From Pararhizobium sp. (GTDB lineage: Bacteria; Pseudomonadota; Alphaproteobacteria; Rhizobiales; Rhizobiaceae), in contig JAURWE010000122.1 in NCBI GenBank assembly GCA_030655075.1, positions 62,001-126,000 of the forward strand: a stretch of DNA of 64,000 nt, read 5' to 3'. Shown piece after piece: positions 34,672-41,152 of the stretch. Below the pieces are notes generated by a model. It was not told the origin of the DNA. It made no database searches and was given only the letters and a program-made list of their open reading frames with translations. Each line of letters begins with the position of its first letter. Position 1 is the first letter of the stretch. The position numbers and the translations under genes are program-made.

Positions 34672-35466
34672 CTAGCGCTTGATCTGTGCGTTCTCGTCGA
34701 AGAACAGCGCCTGGCTGATGAGCGCCTTGACCATGTCGGGGTTGAACGGCTTGGTCACGAGGAAGGCCGGCTCCGGCTTTTCACCGGTCAGCAGCCGCTC
34801 TGGAAACGCGGTAATGAAGATCACCGGAACCGTCGTCTCCTTCAGAATGTCATTGACAGCGTCAATGCCCGAGCTGCCATCGGCGAGCTGAATATCGGCG
34901 AGAATCATGCGCGGGTTGGTCTTGTGAAAGAGGTCGAGCGCTTCCGAATGGGTGCGGGCAATGCCGGTAACCGTATGCCCGAGGCTGCGCACCATATCCT
35001 CGATGTCCATGGCGATCAGCGGTTCATCCTCGATGATGAGAATTTCAGTCATGACGTGCTTGGAAATATCCTCCGATGCCTGGGCCAGAAGAGCCGGCAG
35101 GTCCTCTTCGCTGACGCCGACGATATCCGCAGTCTCGGCCTGCGTAAAACCTTCCACAGCCACCAGCAGGAAGGCCTTGCGGGGCAGGGGCGAGATTGCC
35201 GCCAGATTGGCCGCTGCCCGCTTCTCCCAGCCGAACGGCGAAGCGGTTTCCTGCGGGTCGATCCGGATGCCGTCAAACAGCGAGCAGAACAGCTTGAACA
35301 GCGATGCCCGGTCGGTAAAGCTCTGTGGAAAAAGCGATATATCAGCGATCAGGGCTTCTAGAACTGCGGCAACATAGGCATCGCCTGCGGACTGGGAACC
35401 GGTGATCGCCCTGGAAAAACGGCGCAGATAGGGCAAATGTGGTGCTATCCGCATTGAAAGTGACAT
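34672..35466 (-). CDS. phyR: General stress response regulator PhyR
   Basis: Anti-anti-sigma factor of 264 residues controlling the alphaproteobacterial general stress response. An N-terminal sigma-like domain (about 1-135, with sigma2- and sigma4-like parts: AYVAAVLEALIADISLFPQS, LPRKAFLLVAVEGFTQAETA) is fused to a C-terminal receiver (acidic Glu147-Asp148, phospho-acceptor Asp191 in LADIQLADG, Lys239 in VTKPFNPDM). Once phosphorylated, PhyR sequesters NepR and frees the EcfG sigma factor. ATG 35466 has AAAGGAAG upstream. It is divergent from nepR, the classic arrangement. The family assignment is unambiguous. Confidence 0.96.
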   Translation of the reverse strand: MSLSMRIAPHLPYLRRFSRAITGSQSAGDAYVAAVLEALIADISLFPQSFTDRASLFKLFCSLFDGIRIDPQETASPFGWEKRAAANLAAISPLPRKAFLLVAVEGFTQAETADIVGVSEEDLPALLAQASEDISKHVMTEILIIEDEPLIAMDIEDMVRSLGHTVTGIARTHSEALDLFHKTNPRMILADIQLADGSSGIDAVNDILKETTVPVIFITAFPERLLTGEKPEPAFLVTKPFNPDMVKALISQALFFDENAQIKR

Positions 35467-35588
35467 TTATGACTTCCTTTAGTATGATGTTTACGGATTC
35501 TTACCCCGTTATCTCGTCTATTGAATACAGCACGGCCTCATCATCAAGCGGAACTTGCGGGCAGGCCGAATTTTGAGGCGTAGGCTTC

Positions 35589-35789
35589 ATGAAAAAACCA
35601 GGAGCAGACTGTCTCATGATCGGGACTGGACCGAAACGAAACGCATCGGGAAAAAGCGATCCGCATGGTGAGATTGCGGGGAAACTGAAGTCCCTTTACG
35701 ACACGGTGGAAAACGAGCCGGTGCCGGACATGTTTCTCGATCTGTTGAACAAGCTCGACGAAGCCGAGCGCAAGGCCAAATCCAAGTAA
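35589..35789 (+). CDS. nepR: Anti-sigma factor NepR
   Basis: Small anti-sigma factor of up to 66 residues that binds and inhibits EcfG sigma factors and is titrated by PhyR. The diagnostic core is intact: EIAGKLKSLYDTVENEPVPD followed by MFLDLLNKLDEAE (about residues 28-60). Two starts are possible, ATG 35589 and ATG 35616. It is divergent from phyR across a 122-base gap. In most relatives nepR is followed by the ecfG sigma gene; here the next gene is convergent and unrelated, so the sigma factor must be encoded elsewhere. Confidence 0.92.
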   Translation: MKKPGADCLMIGTGPKRNASGKSDPHGEIAGKLKSLYDTVENEPVPDMFLDLLNKLDEAERKAKSK

Positions 35790-35833
35790 CACCGCGATAT
35801 CAGCTTTCCGGAAAACGAGCGCCCCGCTCATGT

Positions 35834-36103
35834 TTACCTGCGTTGTCCCGCAGGTCTGCACGCCGCCACGTAACGGCGGCCCTCCCGGTTGCGATAGACG
35901 CAACGGCCCGGCTCATTTGCCTGGCCTATGAGCGCACCGGCAATTCCGCCCGCAATCGCCCCGATGGCAGCCCCGCCGAAATCTCCAGAAATCGCGCCGC
36001 CGATAATGCCGCCCGAAACAGCGCCGGCCGTGGTCGTCCGTTCCGTCGTGGTGCAGGCAGCGAGCGGCAGGACGAGGGCGGCGGCAATCAACATCTTTCT
36101 CAT
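35834..36103 (-). CDS. Glycine-zipper small lipoprotein
   Basis: An 89-residue protein with a lipoprotein signal peptide (MRKMLIAAALVLPLAAC; Cys17 would be lipidated). A Gly/Ala-rich zipper follows (AVSGGIIGGAISG, AIGAIAGGIAGALIG), then a short basic tail with two Cys (GRCVYRNREGRRYVAAC). This is the organisation of stress-induced envelope lipoproteins of the OsmB/glycine-zipper type. AGGAAG precedes ATG 36103. A perfect EcfG-type promoter lies about 70 bases upstream on the same strand, which fits envelope stress induction. Confidence 0.82.
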   Translation of the reverse strand: MRKMLIAAALVLPLAACTTTERTTTAGAVSGGIIGGAISGDFGGAAIGAIAGGIAGALIGQANEPGRCVYRNREGRRYVAACRPAGQRR

Positions 36104-36172
36104 GGCTGGTCTTCCTTGATGCCGGGGAAACGGCTGGGTCCGCTGTAGCGCTGCGGCATCAGGCACGGTCGT

Positions 36173-36197
36173 AACGCCGAACCACAGGTTTTGTTCC
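36173..36197 (-). promoter_or_regulatory. EcfG-type promoter for the glycine-zipper lipoprotein gene
   Basis: Minus strand: GGAAC (36197-36193), 16 bases, CGTT (36176-36173). This is an exact match to the GGAAC-N16/17-CGTT general stress promoter, placing transcription start near 36166 and a leader of about 63 bases. Confidence 0.8.
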
Positions 36198-36221
36198 CCG
36201 TCTATATTTCTGAACCCTGCC

Positions 36222-36246
36222 GGAACTTCAATTCCCCAATTCCGTT
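36222..36246 (+). promoter_or_regulatory. EcfG-type promoter for the 110-residue protein gene
   Basis: GGAAC (36222-36226), 16 bases, CGTT (36243-36246), an exact match. It is back to back with the minus-strand promoter at 36173-36197 and gives a leader of about 28 bases before the ATG at 36281. Confidence 0.8.
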
Positions 36247-36280
36247 CATCTATCGAATACTTGTTGGTGGAGACAGATCA

Positions 36281-36613
36281 ATGGAACACATTGCAGCGAT
36301 CATGATCCTCGTCGGATGCGCCCAGGGCGATACTGCCTGCCGCGAGCTTCCGGCCCCCGCCGTCGGTTATGAGAGTGTCGAGAATTGCCACGACCTTCTC
36401 CGCCCTGCAGTCAACCAAGCCAGCCGTACGAACAAGACGACCTACGGACGCTGTATTGCCGTCGATCCGGCACTCTTCATGGAAGATGCCGTGGTCAGCT
36501 GGAAGATTACGGCCGACAAGCAATTGGACGTGACCGTCGGCTTCGATGGTCAGGATATGATGGCGATGAACACATCGGGCGCCGCCCCGAAGACCGGACG
36601 CCTCGTCAATTAA
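36281..36613 (+). CDS. Small Cys-containing hypothetical protein under EcfG-type promoter
   Basis: A 110-residue protein of unknown function. It has an N-terminal apolar stretch (IAAIMILVGCAQGDTACREL) too short to be a certain signal peptide, and four cysteines (about residues 13, 20, 37, 59) that may form disulfides. The remainder is soluble (SWKITADKQLDVTVGFDGQD). ATG 36281 is preceded by GGTGGAGA. The perfect EcfG-type promoter immediately upstream and a strong terminator downstream define a single-gene stress transcript. No family recognised. Confidence 0.75.
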   Translation: MEHIAAIMILVGCAQGDTACRELPAPAVGYESVENCHDLLRPAVNQASRTNKTTYGRCIAVDPALFMEDAVVSWKITADKQLDVTVGFDGQDMMAMNTSGAAPKTGRLVN

Positions 36614-36636
36614 AAGCTTCCACATACAGAAACGAT

Positions 36637-36662
36637 GACCCGCCGCCGTGGCGGGTTTTTTG
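36637..36662 (+). terminator. Rho-independent terminator (plus strand)
   Basis: ACCCGCC / GGCGGGT stem (36638-36644 and 36650-36656) followed by six T, 24 bases after the stop of the 110-residue protein gene. Confidence 0.85.
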
Positions 36663-36682
36663 TTTGGTGTCACAATGCACGC

Positions 36683-36708
36683 AAAAAAAATGGCGGCAAA
36701 GCCGCCAG
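36683..36708 (-). terminator. Rho-independent terminator (minus strand) of the NepR-like gene
   Basis: On the minus strand TGGCGGC / GCCGCCA with a TTT loop is followed by eight T (36690-36683). It lies 22 bases downstream of the NepR-like gene stop and supports that gene being expressed. Confidence 0.88.
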
Positions 36709-36729
36709 TGTAACGTCCATGCTGCGTTT

Positions 36730-36942
36730 CTAGTTGTCGTGTTTCTTGTTGCGGTGCTCAGTGTGGGCCAGATTGATCCGGTCGAGATAGTCGGCAAATC
36801 CGTCGTGAACATCACCTTGATCGTCAAGCGCGTAGAGCGACTCCAGCGTCGAGCCGATTTGCAGCATGGGATCGGCCTGCGATGCGCGCGACCGTCCTGC
36901 AGCAACTGCCGCCTTCCAGATTTTGCTCGATGGTGCTGACAT
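36730..36942 (-). CDS. Second, divergent NepR-like anti-sigma factor (70 aa)
   Basis: A small protein whose C-terminal part aligns without gaps to the NepR core of the gene at 35589. QIGSTLESLYALDDQGDVHD parallels EIAGKLKSLYDTVENEPVPD, and GFADYLDRIN parallels MFLDLLNKLD. About 10 of 30 positions are identical, including Ile, Leu, Ser-Leu-Tyr, Val-x-Asp, Phe and Asp-x-Leu. The EPVPD motif is degenerate (GDVHD). ATG 36942 (MSAPSSKIW) gives the usual NepR length; an ATG at 37053 is almost at the predicted transcription start and one at 37116 lies upstream of it. An exact EcfG-type promoter upstream and a strong terminator downstream bracket it. Some rhizobia, such as S. meliloti, carry two NepR paralogues, so feedback or cross-regulation is likely. 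Confidence 0.75.
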   Translation of the reverse strand: MSAPSSKIWKAAVAAGRSRASQADPMLQIGSTLESLYALDDQGDVHDGFADYLDRINLAHTEHRNKKHDN

Positions 36943-37014
36943 GTTCAAGCGTCCCGTCCTGTCCTGTTTGTCTCGATCGTGTGAGACAAAGCCAATTTCA
37001 TCTGCGGTATGCTG

Positions 37015-37040
37015 GGAAGACGTTTCAGAACACGTCTTCC
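37015..37040 (-). repeat. Perfect hairpin in the leader of the NepR-like gene
   Basis: GGAAGACGT (37015-37023) and ACGTCTTCC (37032-37040) form a perfect 9-pair stem with an 8-base loop, inside the predicted untranslated leader of about 115 bases. It could modulate translation or message stability; there is no T run. Confidence 0.5.
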
Positions 37041-37063
37041 AATTGGTTTTCATCTGGTTGCAC

Positions 37064-37089
37064 AACGTTAATGGAACCGGGATGGTTCC
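37064..37089 (-). promoter_or_regulatory. EcfG-type promoter of the NepR-like gene
   Basis: Minus strand: GGAAC (37089-37085), 17 bases, CGTT (37067-37064), an exact match to the general stress promoter, with a predicted start near 37057. Confidence 0.78.
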
Positions 37090-37207
37090 CCACTTATACG
37101 CGACGAAGTGTGCCAAAAGGCGACGAACGCCCGAAATCCCCGCATTATGGTTAAGCAGTCGTTAAAAAAACCGCGCGCCCCACCAGGCTGTTTCACCGCG
37201 TGAACTT

Positions 37208-37233
37208 GGAACAAAACGGCTGATTCATGCGTT
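37208..37233 (+). promoter_or_regulatory. EcfG-type promoter of the DUF1328 gene
   Basis: GGAAC (37208-37212), 17 bases, CGTT (37230-37233), an exact match, about 31 bases before the DUF1328 start codon. Confidence 0.8.
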
Positions 37234-37264
37234 GTTTGGCAGGTTGATAAAAGGAGAATGACAC

Positions 37265-37429
37265 ATGCTGTATTACGCTCTCGTATTTCTGGTCGTCGCA
37301 ATTATTGCCGGTGTCCTTGGTTTTGGCGGCATTGCCGGCGCGTCTGCCGGTATTGCGCAGATCCTCTTCTTCGTGTTCCTGGCTTTCCTTGCCATCTCGC
37401 TGATCGCCGGTCTTTTCCGCCGCGTGTAA
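37265..37429 (+). CDS. DUF1328 (YtjA-type) small membrane protein (54 aa)
   Basis: A 54-residue hydrophobic protein of the UPF0391/DUF1328 family. The first helix is LYYALVFLVVAIIAGVLGFG, the linker is GIAGASAGIAQ, and the second helix is ILFFVFLAFLAISLIAGLF, ending in RRV. This is the exact length and pattern of the family, which is repeatedly found among general stress genes but has no known biochemical activity. AAGGAG lies 9 bases before ATG 37265. An EcfG-type promoter upstream and a terminator downstream make it monocistronic. Confidence 0.9.
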   Translation: MLYYALVFLVVAIIAGVLGFGGIAGASAGIAQILFFVFLAFLAISLIAGLFRRV

Positions 37430-37452
37430 CAGCTGAACACACGTATGTCCCG

Positions 37453-37483
37453 AGGGACGGTATCGGCAGATACCGTCCCTTTC
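37453..37483 (+). terminator. Terminator of the DUF1328 gene
   Basis: GGGACGGTATC / GATACCGTCCC (37454-37464 and 37469-37479) with a GGCA loop followed by TTTCG; strong stem, short T run. Confidence 0.75.
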
Positions 37484-37600
37484 GTATTTCAGGGGTCATC
37501 GCACCGCTCCATCAGACCCGCCTCTTGTCGTTGCTTTCGCTCTTGGTTATGAACAAGACGTTCATTTCGCATATGCAACATCAATTTGAGGTCGAGACCC

Positions 37601-38101
37601 ATGAAATCCCTTGAGTTGCTGGTCGAGCGGATCATCCTGTCGAGCCGGTGGATCCTCGTCGTGTTCTATCTCGGGCTCGTCGCCGCGCTGGCCGTCTACG
37701 CCGTGGCTTTCGCCTACAAGTTCCTAAAGGTCGCCGAAAATGTCTTCGTCTTTGACGAAGCGCAGATGATCCTGGCCATGCTCGGACTGATCGACGCGGC
37801 GCTTGTTGCCAGCCTCATCGTCATGGTGATGATCTCCGGCTATGAAAACTTCGTCAGCCGTTTCGACGAGGGCGAGGATCAGGTGTCGTTCCTCGGAAAG
37901 CTCGATTCCGGCAGCCTGAAGATCAAGGTCGCCTCGTCGATCGTCGCGATCTCTTCGATCCACCTGTTGCAGATTTTCCTGAATGCCAATCAATATGACA
38001 ACACCAAGCTGATGTGGCTGACCCTGATGCACATTGCATTCGTTGTCTCGGCCCTGATGCTGGGTTATCTCGAGCAGATCATGAGCAAGCTCAAGGGCTG
38101 A
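37601..38101 (+). CDS. UPF0114 (YqhA) family membrane protein
   Basis: Membrane protein of 166 residues with about four helices. Family motifs are LVERIILSSRWILVVFYLGL at the N-terminus, a helix spanning ILAMLGLIDAALVASLIVMV, then MISGYENFVSR and SLKIKVASSIVAISSIHLLQ, ending LMLGYLEQIMSKLKG. Function of the family is unknown. ATG 37601 (MKSLELL) matches the family start. It lies 24 bases ahead of the oxidoreductase gene and may be co-transcribed with it. Confidence 0.88.
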   Translation: MKSLELLVERIILSSRWILVVFYLGLVAALAVYAVAFAYKFLKVAENVFVFDEAQMILAMLGLIDAALVASLIVMVMISGYENFVSRFDEGEDQVSFLGKLDSGSLKIKVASSIVAISSIHLLQIFLNANQYDNTKLMWLTLMHIAFVVSALMLGYLEQIMSKLKG

Positions 38102-38125
38102 GCGCGGCGAGCGGCGGGGACCGGA

Positions 38126-39379
38126 ATGAAGACAGATTGTATCGTGCTCGGCGCCGGCATTGTCGGCATATCCACAGCCATCCATCTGGCCCGGCGTGGC
38201 AAGAGCGTCGTTCTCGTCGACCGGCGCGGCGCCGGCGAGGAAACCTCCTATGGCAATGCCGGGCTGATCCAGCGCGAGGGCGTTTTCCCCTATGGCTTCC
38301 CGCATGATTTCGGTGCCCTGTTCCGTTATGCGCTCAACAACACGATCGATGCCCACTACCACCTGACGGCGCTGCCGGGCCTGGTGCCGTTTCTTGCGCG
38401 CTATTGGTGGAATTCCGGCTTCGTGCAGCATCAGAGCATCGCGAAAATGTATGCGCCCTTGATCGAGAATTCGATCAGCGAGCACAGCGACCTGATCGAC
38501 GCGTCGGGCGCCGGCAATCTCATCCGCAAGGATGGCTGGATGAAGGTCTTTCGCACCGAGAAGGAGCGCGACAGCGCCTATGCCGACGCGGAGAAGCTCT
38601 CCGGCTCCTTCGGGGTCAATCACCAGAAGCTGAGCAAGGCTGATGTCGCCGCTGCCGAGCCGTCGATCACGGCAGAGCTCGTTGGCGGGCTGCGCTGGAC
38701 CGATCCCTGGTCGATCTCCGACCCGCAAAGCCTGGTCAAAGCCTATCTCAACCACTTCTGGTCGCTCGGCGGCCAGTTCGTCGCCGGCGATGCGGCGACG
38801 CTCGAACACATTCTGGAAGGCGAGGGCTGGCGCGTGGCCACACCCGGCGGGCCAGTCGAAGGTAGGGAGGTCGTCGTTGCCTTGGGTCCCTGGGCCGATA
38901 CGGTGACACGCAAGCTCGGCTATCACTTTCCGCTGGCCGTCAAGCGCGGCTACCACATGCATTACGGCAGCCAGGAGGGCGCCCGGCTCAACAACTGGGT
39001 TCTCGACGCCGAGCGCGGTTACTTCCTCGCACCCATGCTGCGCGGCATAAGGCTGACCACCGGCGCCGAATTCGCCCGCCGCGATGCGCCGAAAACGCCT
39101 GTCCAGCTCGCGCGCGCCGAAAAAGTCGCCCGCACCTTCTTCCCGCTGGCTGAGCGCCGCGACGAGGAACCCTGGATGGGCGCGCGCCCCTGCACCCCCG
39201 ACATGATGCCCATCATCGGCAAGGCCCCCCGCCACGAAAACCTCTGGTTCGCCTTCGGCCACGCCCACCACGGCATGACCCTCGGCCCGGTAACGGGCAG
39301 GGCGCTGGCCGAAGCGATGCTGGGAGAAAAGACCGTGGTGGATATCAACCCATTCCGGCCGGGGCGGTTTCTGGCGTGA
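38126..39379 (+). CDS. FAD-dependent D-amino acid dehydrogenase-like oxidoreductase
   Basis: DAO/DadA-type flavoenzyme of 417 residues. The FAD-binding Rossmann motif is IVLGAGIVGISTAIHLARRG (about 6-25), then the second FAD motif VDRRGAGEETSYGNAGLI. The C-terminal flavin contact is ENLWFAFGHAHHGMTLGPVTG. Likely activity is oxidative deamination of a D-amino acid or a related secondary amine, with electrons passed to the respiratory chain; the substrate cannot be told. The G+C-rich sequence is like the preceding core genes. It is the last gene before the compositional change at about 39.4 kb. Confidence 0.82.
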   Translation: MKTDCIVLGAGIVGISTAIHLARRGKSVVLVDRRGAGEETSYGNAGLIQREGVFPYGFPHDFGALFRYALNNTIDAHYHLTALPGLVPFLARYWWNSGFVQHQSIAKMYAPLIENSISEHSDLIDASGAGNLIRKDGWMKVFRTEKERDSAYADAEKLSGSFGVNHQKLSKADVAAAEPSITAELVGGLRWTDPWSISDPQSLVKAYLNHFWSLGGQFVAGDAATLEHILEGEGWRVATPGGPVEGREVVVALGPWADTVTRKLGYHFPLAVKRGYHMHYGSQEGARLNNWVLDAERGYFLAPMLRGIRLTTGAEFARRDAPKTPVQLARAEKVARTFFPLAERRDEEPWMGARPCTPDMMPIIGKAPRHENLWFAFGHAHHGMTLGPVTGRALAEAMLGEKTVVDINPFRPGRFLA

Positions 39380-39419
39380 GTGATGTTTGGCAAAAAGCAG
39401 TAAGTGAGATAAGTGGCCT

Positions 39420-40361
39420 ATGAAAAATGTCGTTGTAACGGGCGCTAAGGGCTTTGTTGGAGCCAAATTGTGCAACGAACTCGCGAAGCGCGGCTACGCA
39501 ATCTTTCCCTTTTCCTTTTCGCAAATGCTTGCAGGATCTGCCGCGTCTTTTCCAAAGGATGTTGAATATGTTGTTCATTTGGCTGCACGTGTACACATTA
39601 TGAGTGATGCTGCCGTCAACCCAATGGATGAATATCGCGCTGTCAATGTTGCTGGTACCATCGATTTCGCTCGCCTTGCAGCAGTAGCGGGCTGCCGTAG
39701 ATTTGTTTTTGTAAGTAGTATTAAGGTGAATGGTGAAAGCACGTTGCCAGGGCAGTATTTTACGGCAGACGATAACCCCGCGCCACAGGACCCTTATGCG
39801 ATTTCCAAAGATGAAGCGGAAAACCAACTTAAACGCCTCTCCAGAGAAACAGGTATGGAGGTTGTTATCATTAGACCTCCGCTCGTTTATGGCCCTGGGG
39901 TCCGGGCCAATTTCCTTTCGCTAATGCGACTTTTGGATCGTGGAGTACCGTTGCCGTTCGGGGCAATTAAAAACCATCGTAGTTTCGTCTACCTGGAAAA
40001 TCTCATCGATTTTATCATTGTGTGTCTTAACCATCCCGCAGCAGCGAATGATACCTTTCTGGTGTCGGACGATGAGGATCTGTCAACGCCAGATCTTCTG
40101 AGCGGGCTTGGTAGTGCGCTGGGACGACCAGCACGTCTCATCCCGGTGCCTCAGCGTGTGCTGAGAGCGGCAGCGCAGTTTTTTGGCAAACAGGATATGG
40201 CAACGCGCCTTTTAGGATCATTGAGAATTAACATTTGTAAAAACAAGGAAATTTTGAACTGGAAGCCATCAGTTAGAGTGGTGCAAGGACTTGCCGATAC
40301 TGCTGATTGGTATTCAGCTGGAAAGCGAAATGTGCCAATTGAGCGGCTACGTGATGGATAA
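39420..40361 (+). CDS. NAD-dependent sugar-nucleotide epimerase/dehydratase
   Basis: Extended short-chain dehydrogenase of 313 residues. The NAD motif is VVVTGAKGFVGAKL. The active site shows Ser in FVFVSSIKVNGE and the Tyr-x-x-x-Lys pair in DPYAISKDEAE, and the substrate-side motif is VIIRPPLVYGPGVRANF. It most resembles epimerases that sit next to an initiating sugar transferase in O-antigen clusters (WbpV/Gne-like), so the likely product is an activated HexNAc such as UDP-GalNAc or UDP-FucNAc. First gene of the polysaccharide cluster; the sequence is visibly more AT-rich than the upstream genes. Confidence 0.85.
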   Translation: MKNVVVTGAKGFVGAKLCNELAKRGYAIFPFSFSQMLAGSAASFPKDVEYVVHLAARVHIMSDAAVNPMDEYRAVNVAGTIDFARLAAVAGCRRFVFVSSIKVNGESTLPGQYFTADDNPAPQDPYAISKDEAENQLKRLSRETGMEVVIIRPPLVYGPGVRANFLSLMRLLDRGVPLPFGAIKNHRSFVYLENLIDFIIVCLNHPAAANDTFLVSDDEDLSTPDLLSGLGSALGRPARLIPVPQRVLRAAAQFFGKQDMATRLLGSLRINICKNKEILNWKPSVRVVQGLADTADWYSAGKRNVPIERLRDG

Positions 40362-40394
40362 CCCTGTTACGAACTAAAAGTTCTTCAGTTCTGT

Positions 40395-40991
40395 TTGACC
40401 GCTTGCCTCACGAAAGTAGCCACGATTTTGTTGAAGCGTTTCTCCGATATTTTTGTTGTATTAACGGCCGCAGCCGTGCTGCTCCTCCCGATTATTCTTG
40501 TCGCCATAGCTGTACGGCTAACATCGCCGGGACCAATACTCTATTGGTCCCGGCGTGTTGGTCGTCGAAACCGAATATTTTATATGCCGAAGTTTCGAAG
40601 CATGCGTGTGGATACACCGGCTGTCGCTACGCACCTCTTGGAGGATCCGCGCTCATACCTGACGCCCATTGGTTCCTTTCTACGGCGAACGAGCCTTGAC
40701 GAACTGCCGCAGCTATGGAGCATTTTCAGAGGTGAGATGAGTTTCGTGGGACCACGCCCTGCGCTCTACAATCAAGACGACTTGATTGCTCTTCGCACGG
40801 AGAGAGGCGTGCAAGAGTTGTTGCCTGGATTGACCGGTTGGGCACAAATCAGCGGTCGGGATGAACTTTCGATCGTTGACAAGGTTCGGTTTGACGAAGA
40901 GTACCTACAAAAACAGTCTTTTCTTCTTGATTTGCATATACTGTTCATGACCCTGCTGAAGGTTGTCAGGCGCGACGGTGTTTCCCACTAA
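40395..40991 (+). CDS. Initiating bacterial sugar transferase (undecaprenyl-phosphate sugar-1-phosphate transferase)
   Basis: A 198-residue short-form polyprenyl-phosphate phosphoglycosyltransferase. One N-terminal helix (IFVVLTAAAVLLLPIILVAI) is followed by the catalytic domain with SPGPILYWSRRVGRR, FRSMR, LRRTSLDELPQLWSIFRGEM and FVGPRPAL; the Asp-Glu of TSLDELPQ is catalytic. It starts repeat-unit assembly on the lipid carrier. The start is uncertain: TTG 40395, or TTG codons at 40428/40431 giving a more typical KRFSDIF start. It follows the epimerase after 33 bases. Confidence 0.9.
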   Translation: MTACLTKVATILLKRFSDIFVVLTAAAVLLLPIILVAIAVRLTSPGPILYWSRRVGRRNRIFYMPKFRSMRVDTPAVATHLLEDPRSYLTPIGSFLRRTSLDELPQLWSIFRGEMSFVGPRPALYNQDDLIALRTERGVQELLPGLTGWAQISGRDELSIVDKVRFDEEYLQKQSFLLDLHILFMTLLKVVRRDGVSH

Positions 40992-41152
40992 ATCGCATCT
41001 GGTGGCGCGAAACAGCCGCTAGTTTTGAAAAGTCCCGCGTGATATTCACAGCTTGGACGGCGGGACGGCGAGGGCAATCGTTCGTGCTCTAACGCCTGCA
41101 GGCGCAGCAACGGCAGGCTTCTGGCCCAGCCGGCAATGTCTAAGGATGACCT

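Noticed and set aside
35550..35574. EcfG-type promoter directly upstream of nepR
   Set aside because: GGAAC is present but the -10 position reads TTTT rather than CGTT, and the start of transcription would leave almost no leader.
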